Source of the DNA: Anoplopoma fimbria
Lineage: Eukaryota; Chordata; Actinopteri; Perciformes; Anoplopomatidae
DNA length: 64,000 nucleotides
Reading direction: 5' to 3'
Assembly: GCF_027596085.1 (NCBI RefSeq)
Contig: NC_072456.1
Coordinates: forward strand, 22,537,218 to 22,601,217
In this document: one piece after another, positions 38,673-52,884 of the stretch
How the letters are laid out: each line of letters starts with the position of its first letter
Position numbering within the stretch: position 1 is the stretch's first letter
Program-made: the position numbers and the translations under genes
Notes under the pieces: generated by a model
What the model was told of the DNA's origin: nothing
Database searches by the model: none
Seen by the model: only the letters and a program-made list of their open reading frames with translations

Positions 38673-39972
38673 TAGTTTAACCATTTCCCTGCAGTACATT
38701 CTGAGAACCTAATAGCACCAATGACGCCCTCACACGCCCTTTATACAAGGTGTGTTTATCACATATGCATTATGTATGAATTGAATGAATCCAAAATGTT
38801 GTTGAACAGATTATGTAAATGTAAGAAACAGTCATATTTTCCCCCCCAGCAGATGGTGCCGAAGCCTCACTTCCAGACACTCCAGATGTCAGCACACCAG
38901 TCCCAGAGAACACAAAATAAGATGTGACAGAGAGCTAACAGTTTTGTGGAGAGGAAAATCATCGAGAGCTGCTGCTCTGTTTACTTTCAGAGGACAAGAT
39001 GTTTTAAACTCTCTGTGGCAATGAACAGATGCAAGGGAACGTGAATTATGAAGAATATTGTTCTTTGTCAAAAATCTTCATTGTAATATACACAGCCTTC
39101 AGGTGAATGTGTTTCCAGCACTCCATTATACAGTTCTACATGTGTCGCTCCTATTAAATATATTTAATTTTCCTTCAGTAAGTTTAACCTCCAAAGTAAA
39201 TGTAGTTTTTTTTTATGTATGACTTTCATTCAACAGTCAGGGTTACATTCAATAGTTGTTTGAATGACCAAAGCACATACTGCATACTGCATTATACCCA
39301 AGGCTGCATGCACGAGGAAGGTCCTTGTATAAAACATTCCTTAGTTATTAATAATAAATTCAATTACTTACAGGTTTTATGTGTGGGTTGGTGAATTTCA
39401 CTCATGAATCAGTTACTATGTAAGACCTTCTTGCAGGTCTTAAAACGATGCTTCACCTACACCTACCATTATGGATAATAATATATTTTTCTTTGGTTTG
39501 ACATTCCATTGCATCTGTGTGGAGCAGCTTTCTATTTGAAATTTGAAAATAACCTCTGTCAACATGCTATGTTTAAATAGATGGATAAGAGAGACATGAT
39601 GTCTCAGTCCTCATTTCAATAGAGGGTAAACTTCTGAATGCAGAACATGTGATGACATAATAATAACAACAACAATAATTATTATTATGATAATAATAAC
39701 AACAATAATATATAATAATATAATTTATATAGAAATTTTCAAAAAGAAGTGCTTTACAAAGACATAAAAAGCAAGGTAAATGAACAGATACTACTAAATA
39801 AAAGAATACTTGAGACAGTAATAATGACAAGCAAAGTATGAATTACTGAAACACAGTAATAATAAGCAGTTTAATTAGTAGAAAGTGATCCTGAATGGAG
39901 AGATTTGAAAGAGGAAACAATGCTAGTTTTTAGAAGTTATTAGTAAATGAAAAAAAAAACACGAAATAGAGT

Positions 39973-40125
39973 AAAAAAAAAAAAAAAAAAAAAAGGCATT
40001 TAAATAAAATTAAAATTAAATGAACTGAACTGAACTGAACTACAATACAATAAAATAAAAAAATAAAATAAAATAAATTAAAAGGAAAAAATAAAATAAA
40101 ATAAAATAAAATAAAATAAAACTCT
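39973..40125. repeat. Poly(A), (GAACT)n and (AAAAT)n simple repeats
   Basis: A run of 22 A (39973-39994), then about four GAACT units near 40022-40041, then AAAAT/AAAT repeats to about 40122. It may be the tail of an old retroposed copy, but no body is recognisable. Confidence 0.85.
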
Positions 40126-42358
40126 AATGCTGAAACTATTATTTGCCTTGCTGCACTGCCAATAGTCAGCTTGATAACCTGAACATCACAATGTGATGAA
40201 TTTTATGGACATACTAGCGCCAAAAAAAAGCACTCTCTAAAAAGCAAAAAATTATTCCATGACTCATATTCTGGGAGGAGAGAGCTGTGAGGGATGCATC
40301 TGGAACACAATTAGAAAACAATTAAGTCTAAAATGGACACAGGCAAACAGGCATGCGCCAAAAACACAAATATATATTTAACAAATTTGACGGTGTTAAT
40401 CACCTGCACGAACAGGAAGTAAACTGTGTAAAATGCTTTCATTTAACGGCATCACACTTGATCTGCTTGTCTAACCCTATGCTGTGGCTCTCAGTGTGCT
40501 GTCATATCGAAAAACACTCGCACAGAATGATTGACAGGGAGAAATGGCAGGCTGCTCAGGCTGAGTAATTGACTATGGATTGAAATGACACCAAACTTTA
40601 AGAGGGTTACGACGTCACACACAACATGCCCTCCCTGGGAATGTGTTTTGTTAAAATTCAAAGTTGTTGTGCTTACTTTAAGAACTGTCTATGTTCTGCT
40701 GGTACTTTGTGTGACAGAAAGAGACAGGAGTCTGACATACCGTATCCACATATTTGCTTCAGTTTGATCCTCAAAATGCAGGCCTGAAAGTCTTATCGGT
40801 CTCCCTCTTGCTCGCTTGCCTTGATCCTTTCCATTATTTATGACTCAGGAGTGAGCCAAAACATCCCACACAGACACCAGTTTTCTTTTCTATTATTGGG
40901 ATGAAGTGTTTAGTGAATAAATACAAATTTTTCTCATGAAATAAAGCATATAATCAGTTTTCAAGTGCAATGTATGACTTCTTGTGTCAGAAGTGACTCT
41001 TTTACAGAAAGAGTACCAAAGTATAAATATTAGAATCTTAAGTAATGACATTATAAGAATCTGACTTTATGCCCATTTTTGTTGAAATTAAATAACATTT
41101 TGGGTAAGTCACATAGCCCCAAGAATAATGCAAAAGAGATACGCATATAAACATAAACTAAAACAAAGCAAACTTAAACATTGTGGAGTGAAGATATGTG
41201 GTTTACGTGTGTCTGAAGAGTTTATGGGGCACAAAATCACAAATAGATTTTTTTCAGATTAGATTAGTTAGATTTATTTTGAACAAATACCAAATAATAA
41301 GAAAATGAAACACAAATAATCAATAAAAGGTTCCAAAGACGTAGGAAGAGGTTAACATCATCTTATCTATGACTTGAATAACTTTAAAACAAATATACCT
41401 TCAAGTGTGTTTTGACTGTCGTTATTTACGCTGGTAAGAAATTTCTAGTTTAGGCTGACACACTGCAGTCAAGGGGAGAAAGTCAGAAAGTAGTGATGGG
41501 TGACTAATACAACCTTGGTCTTCGATAATTGGTTATTGATAATTATTGGCACCTGCATATCTCCAAATGAGGTTTCAGTAATCTCAGTTTGTTTGTTCCA
41601 TTGCTTCCTGTATGTTGTTTGGAATTTACTCTGAAATAGTGTGATTTATGCTAAATCATGTATTATAAAGCCATTGATAAGGATGACCTTTTAGTTGGCA
41701 AAACTCAATTTGGTTGGTGTAGATAAATATCCTCTCCCATAGCTTGTTCTGTTTTTTCAGCTTTAGCTCTTGGACATTTTTTTTACCTTAGAAAAAATGT
41801 CTACTTTGAGGGCATCAGCAGTAGATTAAATGGCAAATTTGCAATCAATAATTCTCATGAATTTTTCTTATTAACAAGCTTTCAGGTCTGCAGTTATAGA
41901 TGTTAGTAAGAAAACTATTCCTTTACTATAAACAGCCTGCATGTGATAGGTTTTAATGTTGATAAATTGCTAATTAATGGATTTTAGATTAATGGGGTCG
42001 CGTTGACTTAAAGTGCAAATGGCAAAGCAGGTGATGCAACAGGCAGTCTAATTTTTTACAACTTGGCTACAAAAATGTTAACACTCAACTTGAACCCCCC
42101 TATTTACCATTTATAGTCTTTATACAAACATTTATTCATAAATATATAGTTTGTTAAACATTATAATGTAGTTGAAAGTGTCCACTTAACTCCCCCTGTG
42201 TAAAATGATTTCATAGGAGTAGTTACAAATGTGAACAAATACTGTATATCATTAAACATTAAAAAAAAAACTTGTTTTTAATGTGTTAAAAACTATTTGT
42301 TAATGTGGAAAAAAGGGGGTGTGAGTTTCAAAGATTTTACAATGAGAAGGCACAGCTG

Positions 42359-42646
42359 TTATGTCATAGCGTGGAAGTTTGTCGGGTCAAAGGTTAGAGG
42401 AACACAATGCATATTATTGAGAAAGATATTCCTATTATTTAAGTTGGATGCTAAATTCATAAATCTTCCAGTGGTTCTTAACAAGTGTTTTTTATCTTCT
42501 AACTCTTGGAGCAGTGTGCAGATGCCAGCGAGGAAATTAGTGCACACCGTCTCCCCTCTCACATGCATGTGGTGGACCTTTGCATCATGTTTGTCTATTC
42601 CACTGAAATCTATATCGTCACATTCAGTTAATGTCTCCATTTCCAT
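42359..42646 (-). pseudogene. Possible decayed CCCH zinc-finger / WWE (TIPARP-like) fragment
   Basis: An open minus frame of 95 codons contains GETVCTNFLAGICTL, which resembles the start of a CCCH zinc finger in TIPARP/PARP12-like proteins. The later Cys/His of the finger are missing in this frame. After a frame change the next stretch reads NHWKI, reminiscent of the YHWQ start of a WWE domain. The N-terminal MEMETLTECDD is acidic and unassigned. No splice sites or further domains were found. Family assignment rests on short similarity and is weak. Confidence 0.25.
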
Positions 42647-43284
42647 TAAATGCGTTCAATTGTCAGATGTGTTACTAATTTTGATGCTCAGATGTGTGCG
42701 AATCCTCTTTTACAAACTTATTAAAAGTTCCCATGGTTCCCGAGGTGGCTTTCTTGAGCATGCGTTTAGGCACTATTCAGCTTCAGTCACAGACCGAGAA
42801 GCTTCCCTCTGAGAGAAATGTGGCTTTCATCCGACAGCAGTAATCTGTCATGCTCCAGTATTGTTGCTATTTGAAACCCTTGAATAGCAAAGGCAGCTAC
42901 GCAGCAAAAAAAAAAAGAGTGCTGAAATTTCTGAGTGGAATTCCATTCCCAAAGTGTAATTTTAACACATTTTGATTTAAATGGTGTTCAGTGTTGGAGG
43001 TATTTGAGAGAGTTTTTCACTGCTACTGTTAACCCAACTCCGCAGAGATTAAGATCAGTCCAGCGCAAGTATCTCACATCTTTGGTTGGAGACGTGGGAG
43101 ACTTGTCGGGCACCTTTTTCCTCCTGAATTCACTACTACACGAAGTCAAACTTACTGAAACAATTCTAAGTTGATGCTACGACCTGCAGCATATACAACC
43201 AAACATCTACGGAGAATATATGCTTTACAAAGTCTTGTTTGTTGTCAGGTCTGAACTTGTCCAGTTGGTTTATGTTATCTAGCC

Positions 43285-43327
43285 AACATTAGCGGTCAGG
43301 TAGCTAGCTAGCCTAACCGCTAATGTT
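43285..43327. repeat. Near-perfect 43-bp palindrome
   Basis: The 12-bp arms aacattagcggt (43285-43296) and accgctaatgtt (43316-43327) are exact reverse complements. They are centred on a second palindrome, agctagct (43302-43309). Confidence 0.85.
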
Positions 43328-46100
43328 TCTAAAAGCGTCTAACTTTTATCAATAATGTTATAAAACAATTCACATCCAAGCTTTACGCGCTGAAACACAA
43401 AGCTATTATGTATTTTGTAACTGTATAAAATCATGTTTGAGGATGGAGCTAACAGTTGTCAAAGTACCTGTTCCATCACCCAGACACATATGTTTCATTT
43501 GTTAAGCTAGCTTGTTGTCTGTATGAGTGTGACTTCACTTTATTCTATTTTGTCAAACTTTCTTGCATTTGTCTGTAAAAATGTTTTGTTGAAGTGAAGT
43601 TCAGCCAGCAGAAGTGTGTGCAGTTGGTTGAGGTTGTAGGACAGATCGACCTTCTGCAATTCCATGAAAAAGGCATGTCAAAAAAAATCCCAATACTGTT
43701 AACAATTCAATAAAGTAAATAAAGAAAACACGTAAAACAGTAATAGAAAAGCCATAATTTAAAAAATCCAACATGTGTTATCTTTAAAAATTATTTCATA
43801 TTCATCATCACATATATCAGAATATATATCATCTATGCTGGTTCATTTTGCATTAAGTTAGTGGAGAAAAGGAAGGAAGAAATATTTAATATGTGTACAG
43901 AAATTCAGTTAAAAGAAACGTTCACAAAAGTTATCAATATCCATCACAATAAAGAAAAAAGACACAGCTGTTCTATTAAGAAGATTCTTTTCATTTTTAC
44001 AAATATGTGTGTAAAAAAATATATGCAGCTCCTGTACTCTGCTATCCTTTGTTTTTGTGCCCTTTCTGTTTTTATTATTTATGCTAAGCAACGTGGCATT
44101 TGATAAGATAGACTACATGTTTTGTGGAACAAGACATAGTGGCCCTTACTTTCATTGTCTTTCCTATATTAAGGTAGATGCACTGTATGTGGTATACTTG
44201 TATTCAAAATTGCATGAACCACATACACGATAATTCCCCGTCGTACATAGGAGGAAAGTTAAAGTTTTTAACAGAGATGAGACCAGATTTTACCAGCATT
44301 TGCCAAAAGTTAGGGGGCGTTTACACCACTTTAAGTGGATCTTTAAATTTGTTTTTGAGTAGCGGATCGGAGTTCAAAATGTGCAGCGTTTTCGAATTTT
44401 GGATTAGGCAGCTTTAATTATACCCCCTTTCCTTAAATCTGTATTCTAATTCATCTGCCTGCTTCTCACACTCAATTTACCTTTTGCAGATTCTACTGAT
44501 ACGACTAAACAGGCTGATGGAGATACATTTTTTTTGCAGGTTGAGTGGTTGAAATGATTGCCCATGTAAGAAAGAATATTTGTCCAAATCTTTTCTATGC
44601 AGGTCTGACCCCAATGTCCTGCACCACGCGTTTAACAAGAATGTCCAAAAAACAGATTTGTTGTAAAACACGATTAAATGTCAATTTTAAATGTTCATGG
44701 CAGCATTTGAGATACTCATAGAAGTGCAATAAACTGTCACCAGGACATTCAGATCATGCCAAAGTCATCCACATAGCGTTTCCATTTAGTCTAATATGTG
44801 GTCATGGAAGAGATTTTCAGAGAAGACATTTCAAAACAGGCTTCATATAAGGGAACTTTTGTTACTTATAGCAGTCTGTTTGAGATGCCTGTTTAAAGGG
44901 GACGTTTTCTCAAACACTAAGTTTTTTTTGAACAAGCCTGAAAATTCAAAATGACTAATGACCCAGTTCTCATATATCTCCGATGTCAGCAAAAAGGATT
45001 TATTGAATTTTGTTCACTTTTCTACTCGTGTCTTTTTCTCTGAAAAAAAAAATCATCATTCAGTTGAAGCTATACAGCTCCTGATAGCAGGCAGGAGGAG
45101 GCGCTGCACTGAATTCATACAAATGAGAATGAGTTTCAGTTTTATATGGGGGAAGATCACTGAAGCGTCATATGATAGGGGAGTTTAAATTAGTAAGAGA
45201 AGTTGATTTTATTGTGTCATCCTGATGTAACACAAGACTAACAAGGCTACCAGCCAGCGTCATGGACAGAAGGCGGCTTATCGGAGTGCTGGGGTTAAAC
45301 ATTCACACAAAAGCCATAGCTGCTGACATGCTGACTTTAAGCCTTTGTTTTTGTCGACGTTGAAAAGGGGCTTCGGAGTCAAGCTGTGCTGTGCTATCTC
45401 ATTTTTCATGACCTGATTTTTTAAAAAGGTCTTCATGCTTGTATCACTGTCGCTCTTTATACTGATATGAGCTTTGTTGCTGCTTCCAAAATTCCACCTG
45501 TCTCAGTTCTGCTCTCTTTCTCTGCACCCTGGAGGGTCATCATTGCCAAGATAATTGCCATTGGGAGATTATTTGCAATGCGGCCTGCGTGTTATTTATA
45601 ACATTGGCATGTAGTCCATGCTGTGGTGCTTTATTGCCTCTGCAGGGAGCGTACCCAAGAGTACAACCGAGATTTTCAATTTGCAATATTAGGTCTAAAA
45701 AATGACTTATTCCTGTATGTGAGATTTTACTTAAATCAACTTGTTCTTGCTTTTTATTGTATTTACAACATTTTTACATGTAGACTCAGTGCATTGACAT
45801 AATGTTATTTTTTTATTATATTCATTATTTTCACGTTATGCTGGGGTAGTTTAGGATGGAGGGAGAGCCCTTATCTCCTTATCTCTTTCCTTGTAGATGT
45901 TACCGTGTTGATTATTTTGTGTCTTTGACTTTTTTATTTGATTATCATTAATATTATTTTCCATGCTTAAATGCTTGTTTACTTCCCTGTTTGTGCATCT
46001 CAAGGGGTTAAATTGAAATATATGCATTACAGGGTTAATATATTTTCTCATTCTGTTATCAAACTGGCCCTCATTCCTACACCAATAAACATGACCATAT

Positions 46101-46255
46101 ATTACATTACATTACATTACAGTCATTTAGCAGACGCTTTTATCCAAAGCAACTTACAATAAGTGTATTCAACATAGGTATTCAAGAGAACTACTAGTCA
46201 CCAGAAGTCATAAGTGCATCTCCTTTCTTAAACAAGCATCTAAAAGCATAAAATA
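46101..46255 (-). mobile_element. 5'-truncated LINE tail
   Basis: (attac)n followed by agtcatttagcagacgcttt, then tattcaacataggtattcaa and caagcatctaaaagcataaa. It is nearly identical over about 150 bp to 62018-62163, and in minus orientation. Only 3' UTR sequence is present. Confidence 0.75.
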
Positions 46256-46932
46256 ATAAGGTCCTCCTTGTGTCCCATGATAAATAAACAAGCATGTAAA
46301 ATACAAAAATACACTTTGATAACAAACTTCCTCTGTTTGCGAGATGGCTCATGTTGCTTCAAATAAAAAAACCCAACTGTATTGCTGGGGTACAAAGAAA
46401 TATAAGGTTGATCAGATGTATAGTTTAACTGCTACTTTTAAGGAAAATCATGATTCATGATACCTGGCAGACAGTTTTAGCTCATCTACAGAATTCTGAC
46501 AATCTACAAAACAAAAAAAACCCAACTGAAATGTATTTACCTGGATTGATACGCAGTTTAAGTCTAAGAAGACTAGTGATCATCTTTGCTTTTAAAATGA
46601 CAAATGAATAGCTTTTCTGTTGATAAACTGGTCGATTGGTCAACTAATCACTTCAGCTCTAATTTCATTTAGACTTATATACAATACATCATTAATGTGT
46701 GATGTTGAAAAACTGTGCTTCTATTATCTATTTATTATTTCTAAGACAAAAATATGATTAATTAACAATTTGTTAGTTTAGTTTGATTAATTAATAACTG
46801 TTAGAATTTTGGAATAATTGATGAGCTTTCATTAATCAAGGGGATATGATAAAGTCATGTAGATAGAATGAGAACCAGACTTTATAAAGAAAACCAGATA
46901 CTAGAGTGTGCTATTAACGGATGGCTGACTAA

Positions 46933-46969
<37 letters not shown>

Positions 46970-49900
46970 TGAAAAATGATTGATGCTGCTGTTGCCAAAC
47001 TCAGCATTTTGTGCTCCCTATCATCTGTTATCATGTCTAAAACATCAGGTTAAGGTGAAATTGTTTTTGTCTTTTATGGTTTATATGAAGCACGATAAGA
47101 AATTATCTGAAAAATGTTTAAACAGCAAACAGATAAATATAAGAAGTGGATACAATCATCATGACACAGATAACAACTTTATCAATCTCCGCTGCTCCGA
47201 GAATAAATTGATTTACCAGCCCGACAGCTATCTGAAAAAGCTGATACTATATCCTCCAAGGCATTTTCCCACCTTTCTTTACCGCCACTACATTGAAAAA
47301 AAGGGATGATGGAAGAAAACTACAGATTTTTATCAAACCAATATAAATGTAGAGCAAATAGTAATGACAACCTGATTAATTTGTCGTGTTTGCATGGATG
47401 CGCACACAAGCGAGGACTAGTTTCACATCTTGACAAGCAGATTGCTGTTTTCGTTTCTAAGAATTGGTCTTTCTCTCAGAAGTGTTACAGCATGATGCAT
47501 GTGTGGGTGTTTCTCCCGTGACAATGTATGTGGCAACCAATTTAAAAAAAAAAGAAAAGGAAAAAGAAATTGCCCCATTTAGATCAGACATCTGCCAAGG
47601 CCTAATAGTGTCCTCAGCTAGCAGTTAGACTGACTGGCAATTCTGGGCTGGTGACAATACTATATATAATAAACCTACAGTATGACAGTAGTCATAGGTT
47701 TGATCCATGGCTAGCAGGGGTCTGTAACATTCCCTCTAGACTTCTGCTTGGACAGGTGTATGATTTGCTTACCATTTCTTTTATAAGCAATGTTTCTCTC
47801 TCTAAGGCGTTTCACTGATGGGAAAATTTCACCTCAATTTTGGTCCATATGTGTGTTTCCTGATATTTCTTTAAAGCTGGTCTTTAAAACTAGGTCTCCT
47901 TTTGGGAATCAAGCAATTGTTACATTCTTTTTAAATATGTTATCTTTTCTTTTAGATGGTGTTTCTCTTTAAAGCTGTTGTTGATTATCTTAAACACCTT
48001 TTCACATCAGATTTTATATCTGAGAATTTACCAGAAGCATTCCCCCGGCGCAGTCTGGGCTTCTTAGTTTATGAAAGAATTTGATTACATCAGAATTTTG
48101 AAGCATTCCTGAAGAGCAGCACTTGACATTACTTCAGTCAATGAGGATGCAGGACATGATGCAGAGATTATCAACAGTTGCAAATAGGAAAAGCTGGTGA
48201 TTTTACTTCCTACCCTTTGCTTTTGGTCATACTTCATCACAAAGCAATGACTTCAGTTTGCCATGTATTGTTGCATTAAGGAGGAACAACAAATGTTTGT
48301 CTATATAAAATGAAATGCATTCTATAAGAGTAAACTGCTTCAATGATTAAAGTTCTTCAATAAATCTTTCAGTGGCTTTCTAGTTATTTGATACGGAACT
48401 CCACAAACTTTCAGAACAGCAGCAATCTTTTTTAAATCAGGCAGCGGACCACACTCATCATTTTTCCTCGCCTCCATTCCCGTCTCAGACTAAATGTGCC
48501 AGCATTGTCTTTGAATTGCTGAACAGATTGCTGATCCAATCCTCTTGCAGTAAGTGCATCCTTTCATACGAGCAACCTTAAAGAAAAATACACTCAATTT
48601 AGCACTATTTCAAACACAATTTGGGTTCGTTTTGTTGTTTGGATACATTGTGTAGCCTAGACAATGTGGCTCTTGTGAAACTACCCTGTTCAATATATTA
48701 TTTGAAGCTACTCACTTTAAAAAATTACTTTTTAGGTGTCAGTTCCCAAGGACTGGCGTCTTATTTCGAGACTCAGCTTTTTGCTTTAGTGTTCAACACT
48801 CACCGAGGCAGCAGAGATAACGTCTTCATTGACAACGATCTCAATAGACCATGGCAGGCTGAGGGAAAGTGGGCACAAAGGCAAAGTGAGTACACAACAG
48901 TTTGGGACATGTTGAATGTCTCAAGCTAATATTGATTTATAATTGTGGAGGAGGTTGTCAACATTTTAATGAAAAAAAAAAGATGATTTCCTGCGAAGCC
49001 GTACGTTTTTAGCAAAGATGCATGTGTTTGTTATCAAAATAGTTATCAAAACATAGGATAAACAAGACTTATGGGACTGTACTGGACGAGTTGTGTGAGG
49101 ATGTTTTGATATATATATCTTTTCTTCAACGCGGCCGCTAATTACTTCAATTCATCAATAATTCTCACTGTTTTGGGATTTTTTGTTCATGCAAGAAAAA
49201 CTTTTTTTTCTCTACAAGAATTCAGTTTAACACAAAGTGAGTATATACAGAAAAGCTCATTTTGAGGGGTGAAGCTCAGCTTACTAACACATTTTATAAT
49301 CCCAAATAACCCCCATAATCATGTATTCAACTTTAGTTTACAGGATTCATGTTTGTTTGCAGTGTGCTCTCTTTTGAAGCTGAGCTTTCACACCCAATGC
49401 TCTGCAACAAAAGAGCCATTCAGCTCAATTCCATCTGACCTGGCCTCTATAAAATAGTCTGAGAGGTTTTCTCCTGTGGGGCTGATTTCACTCCAATTAT
49501 TTTCCTGGCCTTATTTGGATGGATAGCTTGAGTTACTGGCACCTGTGTTGCATTTTCCAATTTGGTTTTGTGATGGACTGGTTATCTAGCCATGCAGTAT
49601 GCAGACAGCTCAAGCCATCAGAAGCATCACTGATGTGCAGATAGGAAACAAAGTCAGCTTCCTGAAGGGGAAAAAGAGTGGCCCTGCTGTTCCTTTTGAC
49701 AAAATGCCAGCATGTAGTTATATATGCTTGCTCCATTCCAACTGCTCCCCTACAACATTAAAAAGAGAGGGAAAAAAACAACCAAATACTTTTAATATAA
49801 GAAGGGTATATCTCTGAGGTGAGCTGGCAGAAGAGTGCAAAATAAAAAAATATTTTTTTCTGACTTCTGCTAGTCACAGATCGAAAATCCATCCTATGAT

Positions 49901-50324
49901 GAAAATATTGTGCCTTAAATGGGTCAGCAGTTTCTCTGCCAGGATATATGGTTAAATCATATTAAAAGCTGAAGAAATGCCAACATATAAGTGTTGTAGG
50001 GAATTTCAAGCCTTCCAGATCCTTTGAGGGGGATATTTAACTGAGAGATGGCAGCGTTCAAATCTCCCGTCTTAGCTCAGTAAACAAACTGCAGGAGGAG
50101 GTTTTCCACAGACCCCACTATCTGATTTTCCATATTTAATTCCCCAAAGAGACGCATGAGAACATAAGTGACAGCACACTTCTTAATACACAATAATATC
50201 AGCGTTTAATCAAAACATCACCTCCTGTACGAAGCAAAATGATTATTTGTGTGTAGTTTGAAAATCAAGGTTTAAGATTTTAGTAGCTGCCTTGCGTTTG
50301 CATACAATTGTTTGTATCTTAACG
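46256..50324. other. Non-coding stretch, nothing recognised
   Basis: Short ORFs only (the longest, about 100 codons, lie near 46980-47309 and 48621-48929), without recognisable domains or splice context. AT-rich and apparently mostly unique apart from the TA array. Confidence 0.5.
46934..46965. repeat. (TA)n microsatellite
   Basis: About 32 bp of AT dinucleotides. Confidence 0.95.
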
Positions 50325-50560
50325 TGATAGTTAAACATTTTAAGAATTACACTTATTGGCTTCTTGCCGAGAGTACGATGGGAAGATTGATACCGCTCTC
50401 ATGTCTCTATGTTAAATAAGTGGCTGGATCTAGCCGACCAGTTGGCTTAGCTTAGCATAAAGGCTGGAAACGGGGAAACAGCTAACCTGATGATGTCCAA
50501 AGTTAACAAAATCCAACCACCAGCACCTCTGACGCTCACCTGAAGGGAGGTATTATATGC
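50325..50560 (+). repeat. Teleost dispersed repeat, copy 2 (related to 340-640)
   Basis: Reads aattacacttattggcttct, cttgccgagagtacgatggg, then agcttagcataaaggctgga and gcacctctgacgctcacc. I recognise this consensus as common in teleost genomes. It is not coding. Confidence 0.6.
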
Positions 50561-52848
50561 CTGACTTTTCTTGGCCAGGATCAGTTGCCTGGCAACTAGA
50601 CTCAAGAAATAGTTATTATGTTATTATCTATATTAAGTAATGCTAAGCTAATCAGAATGCTCCAGCTACATATTTACCATATCGATTAGATCACTCTTTT
50701 CATCTAATTTTTTAATATATATATATATTTTTTTTAATTAAGGTTTTGCCAACTTGCGGGCAATGAATCAAACTGTAAACAGAACATTGACCTTATAATG
50801 TTGATTCCTCACTCCTCATAAATAAAGTAATTCACAAACATTTTCGCCTGTCATGACTGTCCTTGTCCATGACAATTTTCAGATTACTACAAAACTAGCT
50901 TTCACTGATTTCCTTGTATCTCAGTACTTTTTCTTTAATGGCACCAATGTCTCTCTTTGCGGTTACGAATATGTTCTTCTTAGTCAACATACTTTGCATG
51001 TCTGGAACATTAACATAGCCAGAGGGTCCAATTTTTCTCCCAGCCAGGCAGCCAACACCATCCTCAACTGGCGAAATAACAATTCTATAAGAGACTTTCC
51101 AGGCACTCTCTATTCCTATGAATGAAATAACATCCAACACAAGGCAGTACATGCATAGAAATTTCATTGTGCTGGCAATCAGGGAAATGAGATTGCTAGA
51201 CACCCAGATAGACGTAGGCAATGTTTCTGCTCAGATAATAGGACTTGTTAACACCAGAGTAGAGTCCATGTTGTTGCGCGCCAGCATAGTTCTATCTTCT
51301 TCTTCTGTAATGATGGCATTTTACATAACAACCTCTTTGCATTTACACAAATTAAACTGCAAGAAAATAGAAAATGTTAGTGAGAAACACAGAGTGCATG
51401 CCAGAGGTTAAATTGCTGAAAATGTACAGAGCTGCTGTTCGTAAATGGTAATGTCAGTGGAGACTATGAAAGCAGTTGATTAAGCAGTTGATTTAGGGTC
51501 CCCACTAATTGGTGTATAGGTCAACATGCCGGCTCTCTAACGACAGAACACTTACAACACTAATTACACAGTGACCAAGAACAACCAATAGATATGTAAC
51601 ACTTTTGTCTTTGGAGCCTCTTTTATTTATTTGGCATAAACCAAGAATCCATTGCAACAAAAAGGACACTTCTTTTTTGCATGTTGCAACTTATATTAAA
51701 GAAATGAATCCATAAATCCAAGTGCACTAAATGAAACTTAAGTTATTCCTGTAATGCAATACAAAACTAAACATGTTCACTATACATACTTGTAGCAGAG
51801 ATATATAAATAAGACATGGTCGGATCCACATCACACCTTTATGTTCTCTCTTACAGTACACCTTGGAAAGAATGTTTTTGCATGCCTGATCCATCACTGG
51901 GAATCTTCTGCAGAGTTGTCCAGACATTCAGCATTCATTGCATCAAAAAGGGACATCTTATCATGTGGCTGGTGGTCATACATTTTCTTCCTCCATGGAG
52001 GAAAATAATTTCTTTATGGGATAGGCTGTAAATCACTTTGACAAAGAAGAATAATTCTGGATTCTACCAGAATTTCTCTTGTGATGACACTTTCCCTCTT
52101 TCCTCACCTGGCCCAAGTCTTTCATAGAGGTGGGATGAGATTCTTACAGAGTCCAAAAATGCAGCTGGTCCAGGACGGAGGTAACATCAAAGCAAATCCA
52201 CAAGAAATAAACGGTCACAAGTAGTAAACTACAAACTCAAAACACTTGGAGAAAAAATATCACAGGGGAAAAAACGTGGAAAGCCCTACTACTAACAACG
52301 ATCGACGAGGAACAGACAATGAAACATGGGAAACACACTGACTAGATAAGGAAGGATAGCAGGATGATGAGACCCAGGTGAAACAAATCAGGGCAACAAT
52401 CAGGGCAAGAAGAAAAAAACAGCCATAAAAAATAAAACAGGAAACGTAACAGAACAGAAAACCCATAACCCAGAAACCAAATACCTATAGACAAATCAGA
52501 TCTTACACAAGCCAATAAGAAGATAAAATGCAAGATTAACAAAAGTTTAACAAAAAGTCTAAGGGCCTCTAGGCACAGAGCCAGACCGTGACAGTTTCAA
52601 TCCTTGCTTTGTATTTAATCATTTTCAAACAGAGCTGTATAATGTGGAAGAACACTGTTTAATGGGTTGAATTACACTGACTAAAGACACAGATATCCCT
52701 TTCAACATGAGAGGTTGTAATACCATTTTTTCCTTACGGATACATTCCGATCATTTACATCATCGGATACCGAGTACAATCCAATACCAACATGCATTAA
52801 AAACAGATAATTATTAAGTATTAATATCTTTTTTTCAGCTGTATACTA

Positions 52849-52884
<36 letters not shown>

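Larger units (their letters stand above)
38000..46095. other. Long non-coding stretch, no confident gene
   Basis: No conserved exon was recognised apart from the weak candidate at 42359-42646. Visible structure: AAT/ATT-rich sequence around 39655-39730, poly(A) at 39973-39994, (GAACT)n and (AAAAT)n near 40021-40125, and a near-perfect 43-bp palindrome at 43285-43327. The ORFs here are short and show no family features. Confidence 0.6.

Noticed and set aside
45080..45095. CAGGAGGAGGCGC as a further CTCF site
   Set aside because: Only about 11 of 14 core positions match, including poor bases at informative positions.
50853..51411. Overlapping ORFs of 90-108 codons on both strands
   Set aside because: No domain, no splice context, no recognisable repeat. 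The length is compatible with chance.
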